Origin: Zoogloea sp.
Lineage (GTDB): Bacteria; Pseudomonadota; Gammaproteobacteria; Burkholderiales; Rhodocyclaceae
Direction: 5' to 3'
DNA: 32,479 bases
Assembly: GCF_017302315.1 (NCBI RefSeq)
Contig: NZ_JAFLDT010000048.1
Span: forward strand, 1 to 32,479
The notes beneath the pieces were generated by a model. The model searched no databases and was not told where the DNA came from. It worked only from the letters and a program-made list of their open reading frames with translations. Every line of letters starts with the position of its first letter. Positions within the stretch are counted from its first letter, which is position 1. The translations under genes and the position numbers were made by a program. This document shows, one piece after another, positions 25,457 through 32,479 of this stretch.

Positions 25457-27109
25457 ATGCATCGAACGCGTTTTTTCCTGCCCCTGGTTCTGGGCGTGGG
25501 CCTTGTCTCCCTTTCCCCCCTTGTCAATGCCGACCTGATGCTTGGTACTCAGCCCATCCCCCAGGAGGGTGGTGCTCGCGCCGATGGCAGCGCCTTGGCG
25601 CGGGGCCGGGCGGCGCTGCGCGCGAGGAATTTCGAGCAGGCCGAGAAGGCGTTCAGTGAGGCATACCGCCAGAATCCCTCGTCGGTTGAGGCCATGCTGG
25701 GCATGGCTGCCGTCAGCCACGTGCAGGGCAAGGAAAAGCTTGCGCGGGACTGGATGTCCAGCGCCGTTGCGATGGCTCCCGGTCAGCCGGCCGTTCTTCA
25801 GGCCCAGGCCCGTCTGCTGGTGGAGCAGGGCCTGCCCGCTGCCGCAGAAGAGAGCTACAAGGCTGCCATCGGCGCCCGTCCGGACGAGGTTCAGCTCAAG
25901 CTCGATCTGGCGACTTTGTATGCCGAGTCCCTCAAGAAGCCCGGACAGGCGGTCAGCCTGTTACGCGATGTCGTGCGGCAGCGCCCCGACATGGTCGACG
26001 CCCAGTATCAGCTCGGTGTGGCCCTGTCCATGGACGGACGGGTCGATGAGGCCGGACGGGTGCTTGATGATGCCCTGCGTCGGGAGCCCGGAAATGCGCG
26101 TGTACTGCATGCCCGTGCCCTTGTGCTGCTCAAGCAGGGGCAGCCTGAGCGGGCTCTCGAATTGCTGGACAAGGCCTTGGCCCAGCGCAAGGATTTTGCC
26201 CCTGCGATGATGGCGCGGGGCGATGCCCTGCAGGCGCTCGGTCGCAGCGAGCAGGCCCTCGAGGCCTACCGTCGTGCTGTTCCGATGGCGCCATCGAGTG
26301 CTTTGCCCCACGCCCTCGTGGCCCAGACGCTGCAGCGCCTGAAGCGCAACGGCGAGGCGGAGAAGGCGTATCGGGAAGCCCTCCGCCTGGAGCCCGACAA
26401 CATCCGGGTAGCCAACAATCTGGCGGTCTTGCTCGCCACCCAGAACTCAGGCTTGGACGAGGCCCTCAGCCTGGCCCGCCGGGCGGTAGACAAGGAGCCG
26501 GGGCGCGGAACCTATTTCGATACCCTCGGCCTGGTCCTGCAGGCCCGGGGCGATGCAGCGGGAGCGCGGCAGGCTTTTGAGCGCGCGCTCTCCCTGGAGC
26601 CCGGCAACGCGGAGTTCCGCCAGCATCTGAGTCAGGCAGGGACGGCCACGGTGGCCGCCATGGCTGCCACCGTGGCGCCGGCAAAAGCGCTACCGGTCGC
26701 CGCACCGTCGACCGCTGCCGCGCCGGTGGCGCAGCAAGCCCCCATCACCAAGCCTGTGGCGGCGGGCGAGGATGCGGTCCGTCTGGTGAGCTCGCGTCTG
26801 GAGGCTTGGCGTCTGGCCTGGGAGTCGAAGGATGCAGGCCGCTACCTGGCGTTCTACGCCAGCAGTTTCGTGCCGGCCGACAAGCGTGCCCGTAGTGCCT
26901 GGGAGGCGGATCGCCGCAGCAAGCTCGACAAGAAGGGTGAGATCAAGGTTCAGGTCAATGCACCCAGCATCAAGGCTGAAGGCGAAGTCGTATCCGTGAT
27001 CTTCGAGCAGCGCTACCAGTCCGGCAATTACAGTGATGCGGCCCGCAAGCAGCTCGAATGGGTTCGCGATGGTGGCGAGTGGAAGATCCGTCGGGAGCAG
27101 CAGATCTGA
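25457..27109 (+). CDS. exported TPR protein with C-terminal NTF2-like domain
   Basis: This 550-residue protein starts at ATG 25457, six bases after TGAGG, and has a signal peptide ending near residue 26 (LVNA). The long in-frame extension from 25292 would hide that peptide. Residues about 45-400 are around ten tetratricopeptide repeats, for example ARNFEQAEKAFSEAYRQNPS, QPERALELLDKALAQ and NGEAEKAYREALRLEPDN. An Ala/Pro/Val-rich linker follows at about 400-435. Residues 436-550 form an NTF2-like domain (RLEAWRLAW, FYASSFVPAD, WEADRR, YQSGNYSD, KQLEWV) homologous to the end of the outer-membrane factor at 11312. It is probably periplasmic and may help assembly or retention of the secreted adhesin or of polysaccharide. 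TPR proteins are frequent in PEP-CTERM/exopolysaccharide loci. Confidence 0.88.
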   Translation: MHRTRFFLPLVLGVGLVSLSPLVNADLMLGTQPIPQEGGARADGSALARGRAALRARNFEQAEKAFSEAYRQNPSSVEAMLGMAAVSHVQGKEKLARDWMSSAVAMAPGQPAVLQAQARLLVEQGLPAAAEESYKAAIGARPDEVQLKLDLATLYAESLKKPGQAVSLLRDVVRQRPDMVDAQYQLGVALSMDGRVDEAGRVLDDALRREPGNARVLHARALVLLKQGQPERALELLDKALAQRKDFAPAMMARGDALQALGRSEQALEAYRRAVPMAPSSALPHALVAQTLQRLKRNGEAEKAYREALRLEPDNIRVANNLAVLLATQNSGLDEALSLARRAVDKEPGRGTYFDTLGLVLQARGDAAGARQAFERALSLEPGNAEFRQHLSQAGTATVAAMAATVAPAKALPVAAPSTAAAPVAQQAPITKPVAAGEDAVRLVSSRLEAWRLAWESKDAGRYLAFYASSFVPADKRARSAWEADRRSKLDKKGEIKVQVNAPSIKAEGEVVSVIFEQRYQSGNYSDAARKQLEWVRDGGEWKIRREQQI

Positions 27110-27179
27110 TCGCTGCTGCCGGGGCGCAAGCCGCCGCTGCGGGGCCATTCTGGTGATGTGATGGCGTCTGTTCTATTGC

Positions 27180-28340
27180 TCACGCGATCTGCCAGCGGTT
27201 GCCGCCGCTGCGTTTGGCGGCGTACATGGCCCGGTCGGCCAGGATCTGCAGATGGGCCGGGTTGTAGCCGTCCTCGGGGTAGAGGGCAACGCCGATGCTG
27301 ATGCCGAGATGGCAGCCTGGAATGTTGTCGCGGGGAAGGTCGAGCACGTGGGTGACAAGCCGTTCGCATAACTGATCCACGTCGTCCTTGCCATGCAGTA
27401 GGGGGCACAGGATCGCGAATTCGTCGCCACCCAGTCGGGCGACAATATCGGTGGCGCGGGCGGCTGCCTCAAGGCGGCTGGCAACGGCGCGGAGAATGGT
27501 GTCTCCGGCGGCGTGCCCGAAGCGATCATTGATCCCCTTGAATCCGTCCAGATCGAGCATCAGCAGGGCCCCTGGCTGGGCATCCATCCGGGCCCGGCTG
27601 AGCTGGGCTCCCACTGCCTCTTCAAAGGCCTTGCGGTTGGCAATCCCGGTGAGAGGGTCGTGGCGGGCCATGGCCTGCCAGCGCCGGCTGTCTTCTTCCA
27701 TGCTGCGGTGACGGCGCAGCATGCCGAATACGATCAACAGGAAGTTCACCATCGCGAGGGCGAAGGCGCCGGTCTGGATGAGGCGGAGATCGCGCGTGCG
27801 GCGCACCGAGTCGTGTTCGAGCGCTGTGGTCAGGCGGTTCATCAGGGCCAGGATCTCCTGGTTGTGACTGACCATGTATGCGGCCGCCGGGCCCCGGTCG
27901 GAATCGGGAGCGTCCCGGGTGGCAGCGAGCAGTGCGGATACCGGCGCGATCAGAGCTCGGGTGGTGGCGACAATATGGGCGCTTTCCCCCTGCACCGCCT
28001 GTAGATGGGCCACGGTGCCGTCGCTGCCGCGAGCTTCTCCTCCTTCGGCAAAGGCCTTGATGGTCTGTTCAAAAAGGCCGAAGGCATCATCCGTTTCCTG
28101 GCGTGATCTGAGTAAGTCTTCGCCTTGAGTCGGCCGGGTGGTGAGGAGGAGGGCCTTGGTGGTCTGCTGGGACAGCATGCGCTGGCGGCCGGCGAGATTG
28201 ATCGCCACCGCATCCTGGGCGACCTGCTCGGCAATCCACAGATTGATCACCAGGATAGCCAGGTCGAGCACCACGAACAGCACGATGGCTGTCATGAGGC
28301 GGCGGGGCGAGCCGATGAGGGCGCTGACCGGGATGGGCAT
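27180..28340 (-). CDS. membrane diguanylate cyclase with PilJ-type sensor domain
   Basis: This 386-residue protein would make cyclic di-GMP from two GTP. It has a membrane helix at about residues 17-37 and a periplasmic PilJ/NIT-like sensor region containing the hallmark NLAGRQRMLSQ. A second membrane helix (GAFALAMVNFLLIVFGML) precedes a GGDEF domain beginning HDPLTGIANRKAFEE. The active-site loop GGDEF is intact at 304-308. The inhibitory site RATD lies exactly five residues before it, so feedback inhibition is likely. The start is ATG 28340; the reading frame extends far upstream, antisense to pgk, without an in-frame start near the first helix. No clear ribosome site was found. PilJ-type domains often sense nitrate or small ligands. 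It converges with the TPR gene and could feed c-di-GMP control of the adhesin system. Confidence 0.92.
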   Translation of the reverse strand: MPIPVSALIGSPRRLMTAIVLFVVLDLAILVINLWIAEQVAQDAVAINLAGRQRMLSQQTTKALLLTTRPTQGEDLLRSRQETDDAFGLFEQTIKAFAEGGEARGSDGTVAHLQAVQGESAHIVATTRALIAPVSALLAATRDAPDSDRGPAAAYMVSHNQEILALMNRLTTALEHDSVRRTRDLRLIQTGAFALAMVNFLLIVFGMLRRHRSMEEDSRRWQAMARHDPLTGIANRKAFEEAVGAQLSRARMDAQPGALLMLDLDGFKGINDRFGHAAGDTILRAVASRLEAAARATDIVARLGGDEFAILCPLLHGKDDVDQLCERLVTHVLDLPRDNIPGCHLGISIGVALYPEDGYNPAHLQILADRAMYAAKRSGGNRWQIA

Positions 28341-28427
28341 GGGGTTTGGGGCGTTTGCTGCAGTATGCCAGATAGGCAGGATAACGGCCCGGGGCCCGAG
28401 AACCGGAGATTTTTCTGCCCGAAATAG

Positions 28428-28453
28428 GGAATGCGGCCCAAGGGCCGCATTCC
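28428..28453 (-). terminator. hairpin downstream of pgk
   Basis: GGAATGCGGCCC (28428-28439) and GGGCCGCATTCC (28442-28453) are perfectly complementary over 12 bp with a two-base loop, 43 bp after the pgk stop. The bases that follow on the minus strand (CTATTTCGG) are not a real T tract, so it may act as an mRNA 3' stabiliser or a weak terminator. Confidence 0.6.
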
Positions 28454-28495
28454 GGGGTGCATCGAGGGGGTGGAGCCTGCGAAGAAGCCTGGCGA

Positions 28496-29680
28496 TCAGT
28501 CCTTGAAGCGTTCCTCGAGCGCAGCAATGGCCGGCAGGGTCTTGCCTTCGAGGAATTCCAGGAAGGCACCACCACCGGTGGAGATGTAACCCACGTCGTC
28601 GGCGATGTGGAACTTGGCGATGGCCGCCAGGGTGTCGCCGCCGCCTGCGATGGAAAAGGCTTCGGAGTGGGCGATGGCCGAGGCCATCATCTTGGTGCCA
28701 CCGGCAAACTGGGGCAGTTCGAACACCCCGACCGGGCCGTTCCAGACAATGGTGCCGGCGTTGGCGATGATTTCGGAGAGCTTGGCTGCGGTCTTCGGGC
28801 CCACGTCGAGGATGCGGTCGTGGGCGGCTACGTCGTCGACGGAGATCTTGTTGGCACGGGCCAGGGCGGATACTTCGTCGGCCACCACCACGTCCACGGG
28901 CAGGGGGACTTCGGCGCCGCGCGCTTTCATGATGTCCATGATGGCGTGGGCTTCCTTGACCAGGTCGGGCTCGGCCAGGGAGTCGCCGATGCGCTTGCCG
29001 GAGGCCAGCAGGAAGGTGTTGGCGATGCCGCCCCCGACAATGAGCTGGTCCACCTTGTCGGCCAGGGACTTGAGGATGGTCAGCTTGGAGGACACCTTGG
29101 AGCCACCGACGATGGCCACCAGGGGCCGCTTGGGCGCGTGCAGGGCCTTGCCCAGGGCGTCGATCTCGGCGCCCATCAGGATGCCGGCACAGGCCACCGG
29201 GGCGAAGCGGGCGATGCCGTGGGTGGTGGCTTCGGCCCGGTGGGCGGTGCCGAAGGCGTCGTTCACATAGATGTCGCACAGGGCGGCCATCTTGCGGGCG
29301 AGTTCTTCGTTGTCCTTTTTCTCGCCCTTGTTGCAGCGGCAGTTCTCCAGCAGCACAACCTCGCCCGGGGCGACCTCGAAGCCGCCATCCACCCAGTTCT
29401 GGATCAGGCGCACCGGCTTGCCGAGCATCTGGCCCAGGCGCACCGCCACCGGGGCCAGGGTGTCGTCAGCCTTCAGCTCGCCCTCGGTGGGGCGACCCAG
29501 GTGCGAGGTGACCATGACCGCCGCGCCGCCCTCGAGGGCGTACTTGATGGACGGGATGGAGGCACGGATGCGGGTGTCTTCGGTGATGTTGCCAGCGTCG
29601 TCCTGGGGAACATTGAGATCGGCGCGGATGAAGACCTTTTTGCCCTTGACGTCGAGATCGGTGAGTTTCTTGACTTGCAT
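28496..29680 (-). CDS. pgk: phosphoglycerate kinase
   Basis: This 394-residue enzyme has the normal length. It transfers phosphate between 1,3-bisphosphoglycerate and ADP, in glycolysis or in reverse in gluconeogenesis and carbon fixation. Conserved blocks are [13 protein letters not shown] with the substrate-binding Arg-Asp-Asn, the TSHLGRP loop, [45 protein letters not shown] and the nucleotide-binding GGGDTLAAI. The start is ATG 29680. It lies downstream of gap with a terminator hairpin in the 67-bp gap, so part of its transcription may be attenuated or come from its own promoter. Confidence 0.97.
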   Translation of the reverse strand: MQVKKLTDLDVKGKKVFIRADLNVPQDDAGNITEDTRIRASIPSIKYALEGGAAVMVTSHLGRPTEGELKADDTLAPVAVRLGQMLGKPVRLIQNWVDGGFEVAPGEVVLLENCRCNKGEKKDNEELARKMAALCDIYVNDAFGTAHRAEATTHGIARFAPVACAGILMGAEIDALGKALHAPKRPLVAIVGGSKVSSKLTILKSLADKVDQLIVGGGIANTFLLASGKRIGDSLAEPDLVKEAHAIMDIMKARGAEVPLPVDVVVADEVSALARANKISVDDVAAHDRILDVGPKTAAKLSEIIANAGTIVWNGPVGVFELPQFAGGTKMMASAIAHSEAFSIAGGGDTLAAIAKFHIADDVGYISTGGGAFLEFLEGKTLPAIAALEERFKD

Positions 29681-29707
29681 GATGATGTTCTTCGAGGCTC
29701 TGGAATG

Positions 29708-29734
29708 AAAAACGCCCCGCGTGGGGCGGGGCGT
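29708..29734 (-). terminator. rho-independent terminator between gap and pgk
   Basis: On the minus strand a 9-bp GC stem (arms at 29712-29720 and 29726-29734) with a five-base loop is followed by TTTTT. It lies 14 bp after the gap stop and 28 bp before the pgk start, so it can limit read-through from gap into pgk. Confidence 0.85.
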
Positions 29735-29747
29735 CGAAACAGCAGGA

Positions 29748-30776
29748 TTACTTGGCGTTCACGAAGGCGCGGGCCGCGTCGAGCATGCGGCAGGAGTAGC
29801 CCCATTCGTTGTCGTACCAGGCCAGCACCTTGACCAGCACGGAGCCGTCTTCACCCTTGATCACGCGGGTCTGCGTGGCATCGAAGGTGGAGGAGACGGT
29901 GGTGTGGTTGAAGTCGGAGGAAACCAGCGGCTCGTTGTTCACTGCCAGGATGCCCTTGAGGGGACCATTGGCGGCAGCGGTCATCAGCGCGTTGATTTCT
30001 TCCTTGGTGGTGGCGCGGTCGGCGGTGAAGGTCAGGTCCACCAGCGAGACGTTGATGGTGGGCACGCGCAGGGCGAAGCCGTCCACCTTGCCCACCAGCT
30101 GGGGCAGCACCAGGCCCACGGCCTTGGCGGCACCAGTCTTGGTGGGGATGATGTTGGCGGCGGCGGCGCGGGCACGGCGCAGATCCTTGTGGCGCACGTC
30201 CACGGTCACCTGGTCGTTGGTGTAGGCGTGGATGGTGGTCATCAGGCCCTGTTTGATGCCGACGCTGTCGGCCAGGATCTTGGCGACCGGGGCCAGGCAG
30301 TTGGTGGTGCAGGAGGCGTTGGAGACGACGGTCATGCCGGCCTTCAGCGCTTCTTCGTTGACGCCCATGACGATGGTGGTGTCCACGTCGTCACCGCCGG
30401 GGGCGGAGATCAGCACGCGCTTCGCGCCCTGGTCGAGCAGCGCCTGGGCCTTGGCCTTGGTGGTGTAGGCGCCGGTGCATTCCAGCAGCACGTCGACACC
30501 GTGGATGCCCCAGTTGACGCCCTTGGGATCCTTGGTGGAGTAGAAGGGGATCTTCTTGCCGTCGATGATGATGGTGTTTTCGCCTTCGGTCTCCACGGAG
30601 GTGGCGAAGCGGCCATGGGTGGTGTCGTACTTCAGCAGGTGGGCGTTGGTGGCCAGATCGCCGGAGGCGTTGATGGCGACCACTTCAAACTCGTTCTGCA
30701 GACCCTGCTCGTAGATGGCGCGAAGCGTGCAGCGACCGATACGACCGAAACCATTGATGGCGACCTTGATGCTCAT
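29748..30776 (-). CDS. gap: type I glyceraldehyde-3-phosphate dehydrogenase
   Basis: This 342-residue enzyme oxidises and phosphorylates glyceraldehyde-3-phosphate, or works in reverse. The NAD(P)-binding start [12 protein letters not shown] is intact. Catalytic Cys156 lies in SNASCTTNC, and the phosphate-binding [13 protein letters not shown] and [15 protein letters not shown] blocks are present. The residue after IN at the end of the second beta strand, usually an Asp in NAD-specific enzymes (IND), is Ala37 here (VAINASGD), as in GapB-type enzymes. NADP or dual cofactor use is therefore possible, although the sequence is otherwise not diagnostic. It lies between tkt and pgk in the same direction, as in central carbon or Calvin-type gene rows. 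Confidence 0.96.
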   Translation of the reverse strand: MSIKVAINGFGRIGRCTLRAIYEQGLQNEFEVVAINASGDLATNAHLLKYDTTHGRFATSVETEGENTIIIDGKKIPFYSTKDPKGVNWGIHGVDVLLECTGAYTTKAKAQALLDQGAKRVLISAPGGDDVDTTIVMGVNEEALKAGMTVVSNASCTTNCLAPVAKILADSVGIKQGLMTTIHAYTNDQVTVDVRHKDLRRARAAAANIIPTKTGAAKAVGLVLPQLVGKVDGFALRVPTINVSLVDLTFTADRATTKEEINALMTAAANGPLKGILAVNNEPLVSSDFNHTTVSSTFDATQTRVIKGEDGSVLVKVLAWYDNEWGYSCRMLDAARAFVNAK

Positions 30777-30875
30777 CGATTCTTCTCCCTAGTTCAGATA
30801 CACGAAACCAATATCACGTTGCTTGCGGCACCCGCGGGGTGCCGGCCCTGTTGTCCTGTCGAATCCGTCGCCGCT

Positions 30876-32479
30876 TCAGGCGAGAACCTTCTTCACGGCA
30901 GCCACCACGGCATCGGTGGTGATGCCGAAGTACTTGAACAGTTCGCCTGCCGGGGCGGATTCGCCGAAGCGATCCACTCCGATGACGGCACCCTCAAGGC
31001 CGACATACTTGTACCAGCCATCGGTGACGCCGGCTTCGACGGCCACCCGGGGCAGGCCGGCAGGCAGTACGGCGCTGCGGTAGGCTGCGTCCTGGCGATC
31101 GAAGACATTGGTGCTGGGCATGGACACCACCCGTATTGCAATGCCTTCGTCGGCGAGCTGCTTCTGGGCCGCCATGGCCAAGGCCACTTCGGAACCGGTC
31201 GCGATGATAACGGCTTGCGCCTTGCCCGTCTGTGCAGGAGTACCGGCTTCGGAAAGGATGTAGCCGCCACGGCGGATGTCCGCCACCTGGTCGGCGCTGC
31301 GGACCTGGAAAGGCAGGTTCTGACGGGAGAATGCCAGTGAAGACGGGCCTTCCCTGCGTTCGATGGCAGCGGCCCAGGCCACGGCGGATTCGGTGGTGTC
31401 ACAGGGGCGCCACACGTCCATGTTGGGGATGAGGCGCAGGGAGGCGGTCTGCTCCACCGGCTGGTGGGTCGGGCCGTCTTCACCGAGGCCGATGGAGTCG
31501 TGGGTGAACACGAAGATCTGGCGCACCTTCATCAGCGCCGCCATGCGCAGGGCATTGCGGGCGTATTCGCTGAACATCAGGAAGGTGGCGGTGTAGGGGA
31601 TCAGGCCGCCATGCAGGGCGATGCCGTTGGCGATGGCCGCCATGCCGAACTCGCGCACGCCGTAATAGACGTAGTTGCCGCCGGTGGCCTTGCTGACGCC
31701 CTTGGCGCCGGACCACAGGGTCAGGTTGGAGCCGGCCAGGTCGGCGGAGCCGCCGAGGAGCTCGGGCAGCCTGGGTGCGAAGGCCTCAATGCTGTTCTGG
31801 CTGGCCTTGCGGGTGGCGATGGTCTCGCCCTTTTCGGTGACCTTGGCGAGCACCGCATCCACGTGGGCAGCCCAGTCGGCGGGCAGCTCACCGGCCATGC
31901 GGCGGGTGAACTCGGCGGCGAGCTCGGGGAACTCGGCGGCGTAGGCGGCGAAGCGGGTGTTCCATTGCGCCTCGGCGGCAGCACCCTTGGCCCTGGCGTC
32001 CCAGGCGGCGTAGACGTCGGCCGGGATCTCAAAGGCAGGATGGGGCCAGCCGATGTGGGCGCGGGTGGCTTCGATCTCGGCAGCGCCCAGCGGGGCGCCG
32101 TGCACGTCGTGGCTGTCCTGCTTGTTGGGGGAGCCGGCGCCGATGAGGGTCTTGCAACAGATCAGCGAGGGCTTGCCGGTCTCGGCCTGGGCAGCCTTCA
32201 GGGCGGCTTCGATCTCGACCGGGTCGTGGCCCTGCACGTCGCGCACCACATGCCAGCCGTAGGCTTCGAAGCGCTTGGGGGTGTCGTCGGTGAACCAGCC
32301 TTCGACATGGCCGTCGATGGAGATGTTGTTGTCGTCGTAGAAGGCGATCAGCTTGCCCAGGCCCCAGGTGCCGGCCAGGGAGCAGGCTTCGTGGGAGATG
32401 CCCTCCATCAGGCAACCGTCACCCAGGAACACATAGGTGTGGTGATCGACGATGGTGTGGCCGGGGCGATTGAAGCTGT
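30876..32479 (-). CDS. tkt: transketolase, N-terminal part beyond the right edge
   Basis: About 534 residues of a roughly 660-residue thiamine-diphosphate enzyme are present; about the first 120-130 are outside the window. It moves two-carbon units between sugar phosphates in the pentose phosphate and Calvin pathways. Visible blocks are [20 protein letters not shown] (cofactor binding), [51 protein letters not shown] with the cofactor-activating Glu, and [18 protein letters not shown]. The C-terminal domain ends [20 protein letters not shown]. The frame continues through the last base of the window. It lies 99 bp upstream of gap with a GC hairpin (30827-30843) between them that has no T tract. 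Confidence 0.96.
   Translation of the reverse strand, partial: SFNRPGHTIVDHHTYVFLGDGCLMEGISHEACSLAGTWGLGKLIAFYDDNNISIDGHVEGWFTDDTPKRFEAYGWHVVRDVQGHDPVEIEAALKAAQAETGKPSLICCKTLIGAGSPNKQDSHDVHGAPLGAAEIEATRAHIGWPHPAFEIPADVYAAWDARAKGAAAEAQWNTRFAAYAAEFPELAAEFTRRMAGELPADWAAHVDAVLAKVTEKGETIATRKASQNSIEAFAPRLPELLGGSADLAGSNLTLWSGAKGVSKATGGNYVYYGVREFGMAAIANGIALHGGLIPYTATFLMFSEYARNALRMAALMKVRQIFVFTHDSIGLGEDGPTHQPVEQTASLRLIPNMDVWRPCDTTESAVAWAAAIERREGPSSLAFSRQNLPFQVRSADQVADIRRGGYILSEAGTPAQTGKAQAVIIATGSEVALAMAAQKQLADEGIAIRVVSMPSTNVFDRQDAAYRSAVLPAGLPRVAVEAGVTDGWYKYVGLEGAVIGVDRFGESAPAGELFKYFGITTDAVVAAVKKVLA

Noticed and set aside
28341-29279. Upstream extension of the diguanylate cyclase frame to 29279
   Set aside because: This part is antisense to pgk and Arg/His-rich; the real protein starts at ATG 28340, just before its first membrane helix.

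Overview
The window is GC-rich, densely coded DNA from a Gram-negative, respiratory-type proteobacterium. Five things together point to a betaproteobacterium, probably Rhodocyclales-like (inference, no search run): PEP-CTERM proteins, a sigma-54 style of control, a PCMT-like/rhodanese/tolC gene row, ubiD, and a tkt-gap-pgk row. No tRNA, rRNA, insertion sequence or CRISPR array was seen.

Layout. (1) 1-992: the start of a MocR-type regulator running off the left edge, and a small exported protein of unknown function. (2) 1149-6141: an efflux operon, with a TetR repressor whose palindromic operator covers its own promoter, a lipoprotein membrane-fusion protein and an RND pump, all overlapping by a few bases. 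(3) 6185-8624: a PCMT-like methyltransferase, a rhodanese and a TolC-type outer-membrane channel, closed by a strong terminator. The channel could serve the RND pump, which has no channel of its own. (4) 8658-10444: ubiD (ubiquinone synthesis) and a PEP-CTERM gene converge on one perfect bidirectional terminator.

(5) 10469-27109 is the accessory core. A minus-strand type I secretion operon (ABC exporter, HlyD-type adaptor, outer-membrane factor) lies back to back with a 2358-residue, plus-strand surface protein built from 15 SdrD/Cna-B-like repeats. The two are separated by 728 bp of unusually AT-rich DNA. PEP-CTERM genes lie downstream of each of these two units, and a TPR protein follows the second. 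Both the first PEP-CTERM gene and the giant gene carry correctly spaced sigma-54 (-24/-12) promoters, so a polymer/matrix regulon is likely. The outer-membrane factor and the TPR protein share the same C-terminal NTF2-like domain. This links the TPR gene to the secretion system and suggests an unrecognised accessory part of this export/adhesion machine.

(6) 27180-32479, minus strand: a PilJ-domain diguanylate cyclase with an intact active site and inhibitory site, then pgk, gap and the 3' part of tkt (central carbon metabolism). A terminator lies between gap and pgk.

Working model (inference): c-di-GMP and sigma-54 signalling would set production of a secreted repeat adhesin and of PEP-CTERM proteins that act together in the extracellular matrix or in cell flocs.
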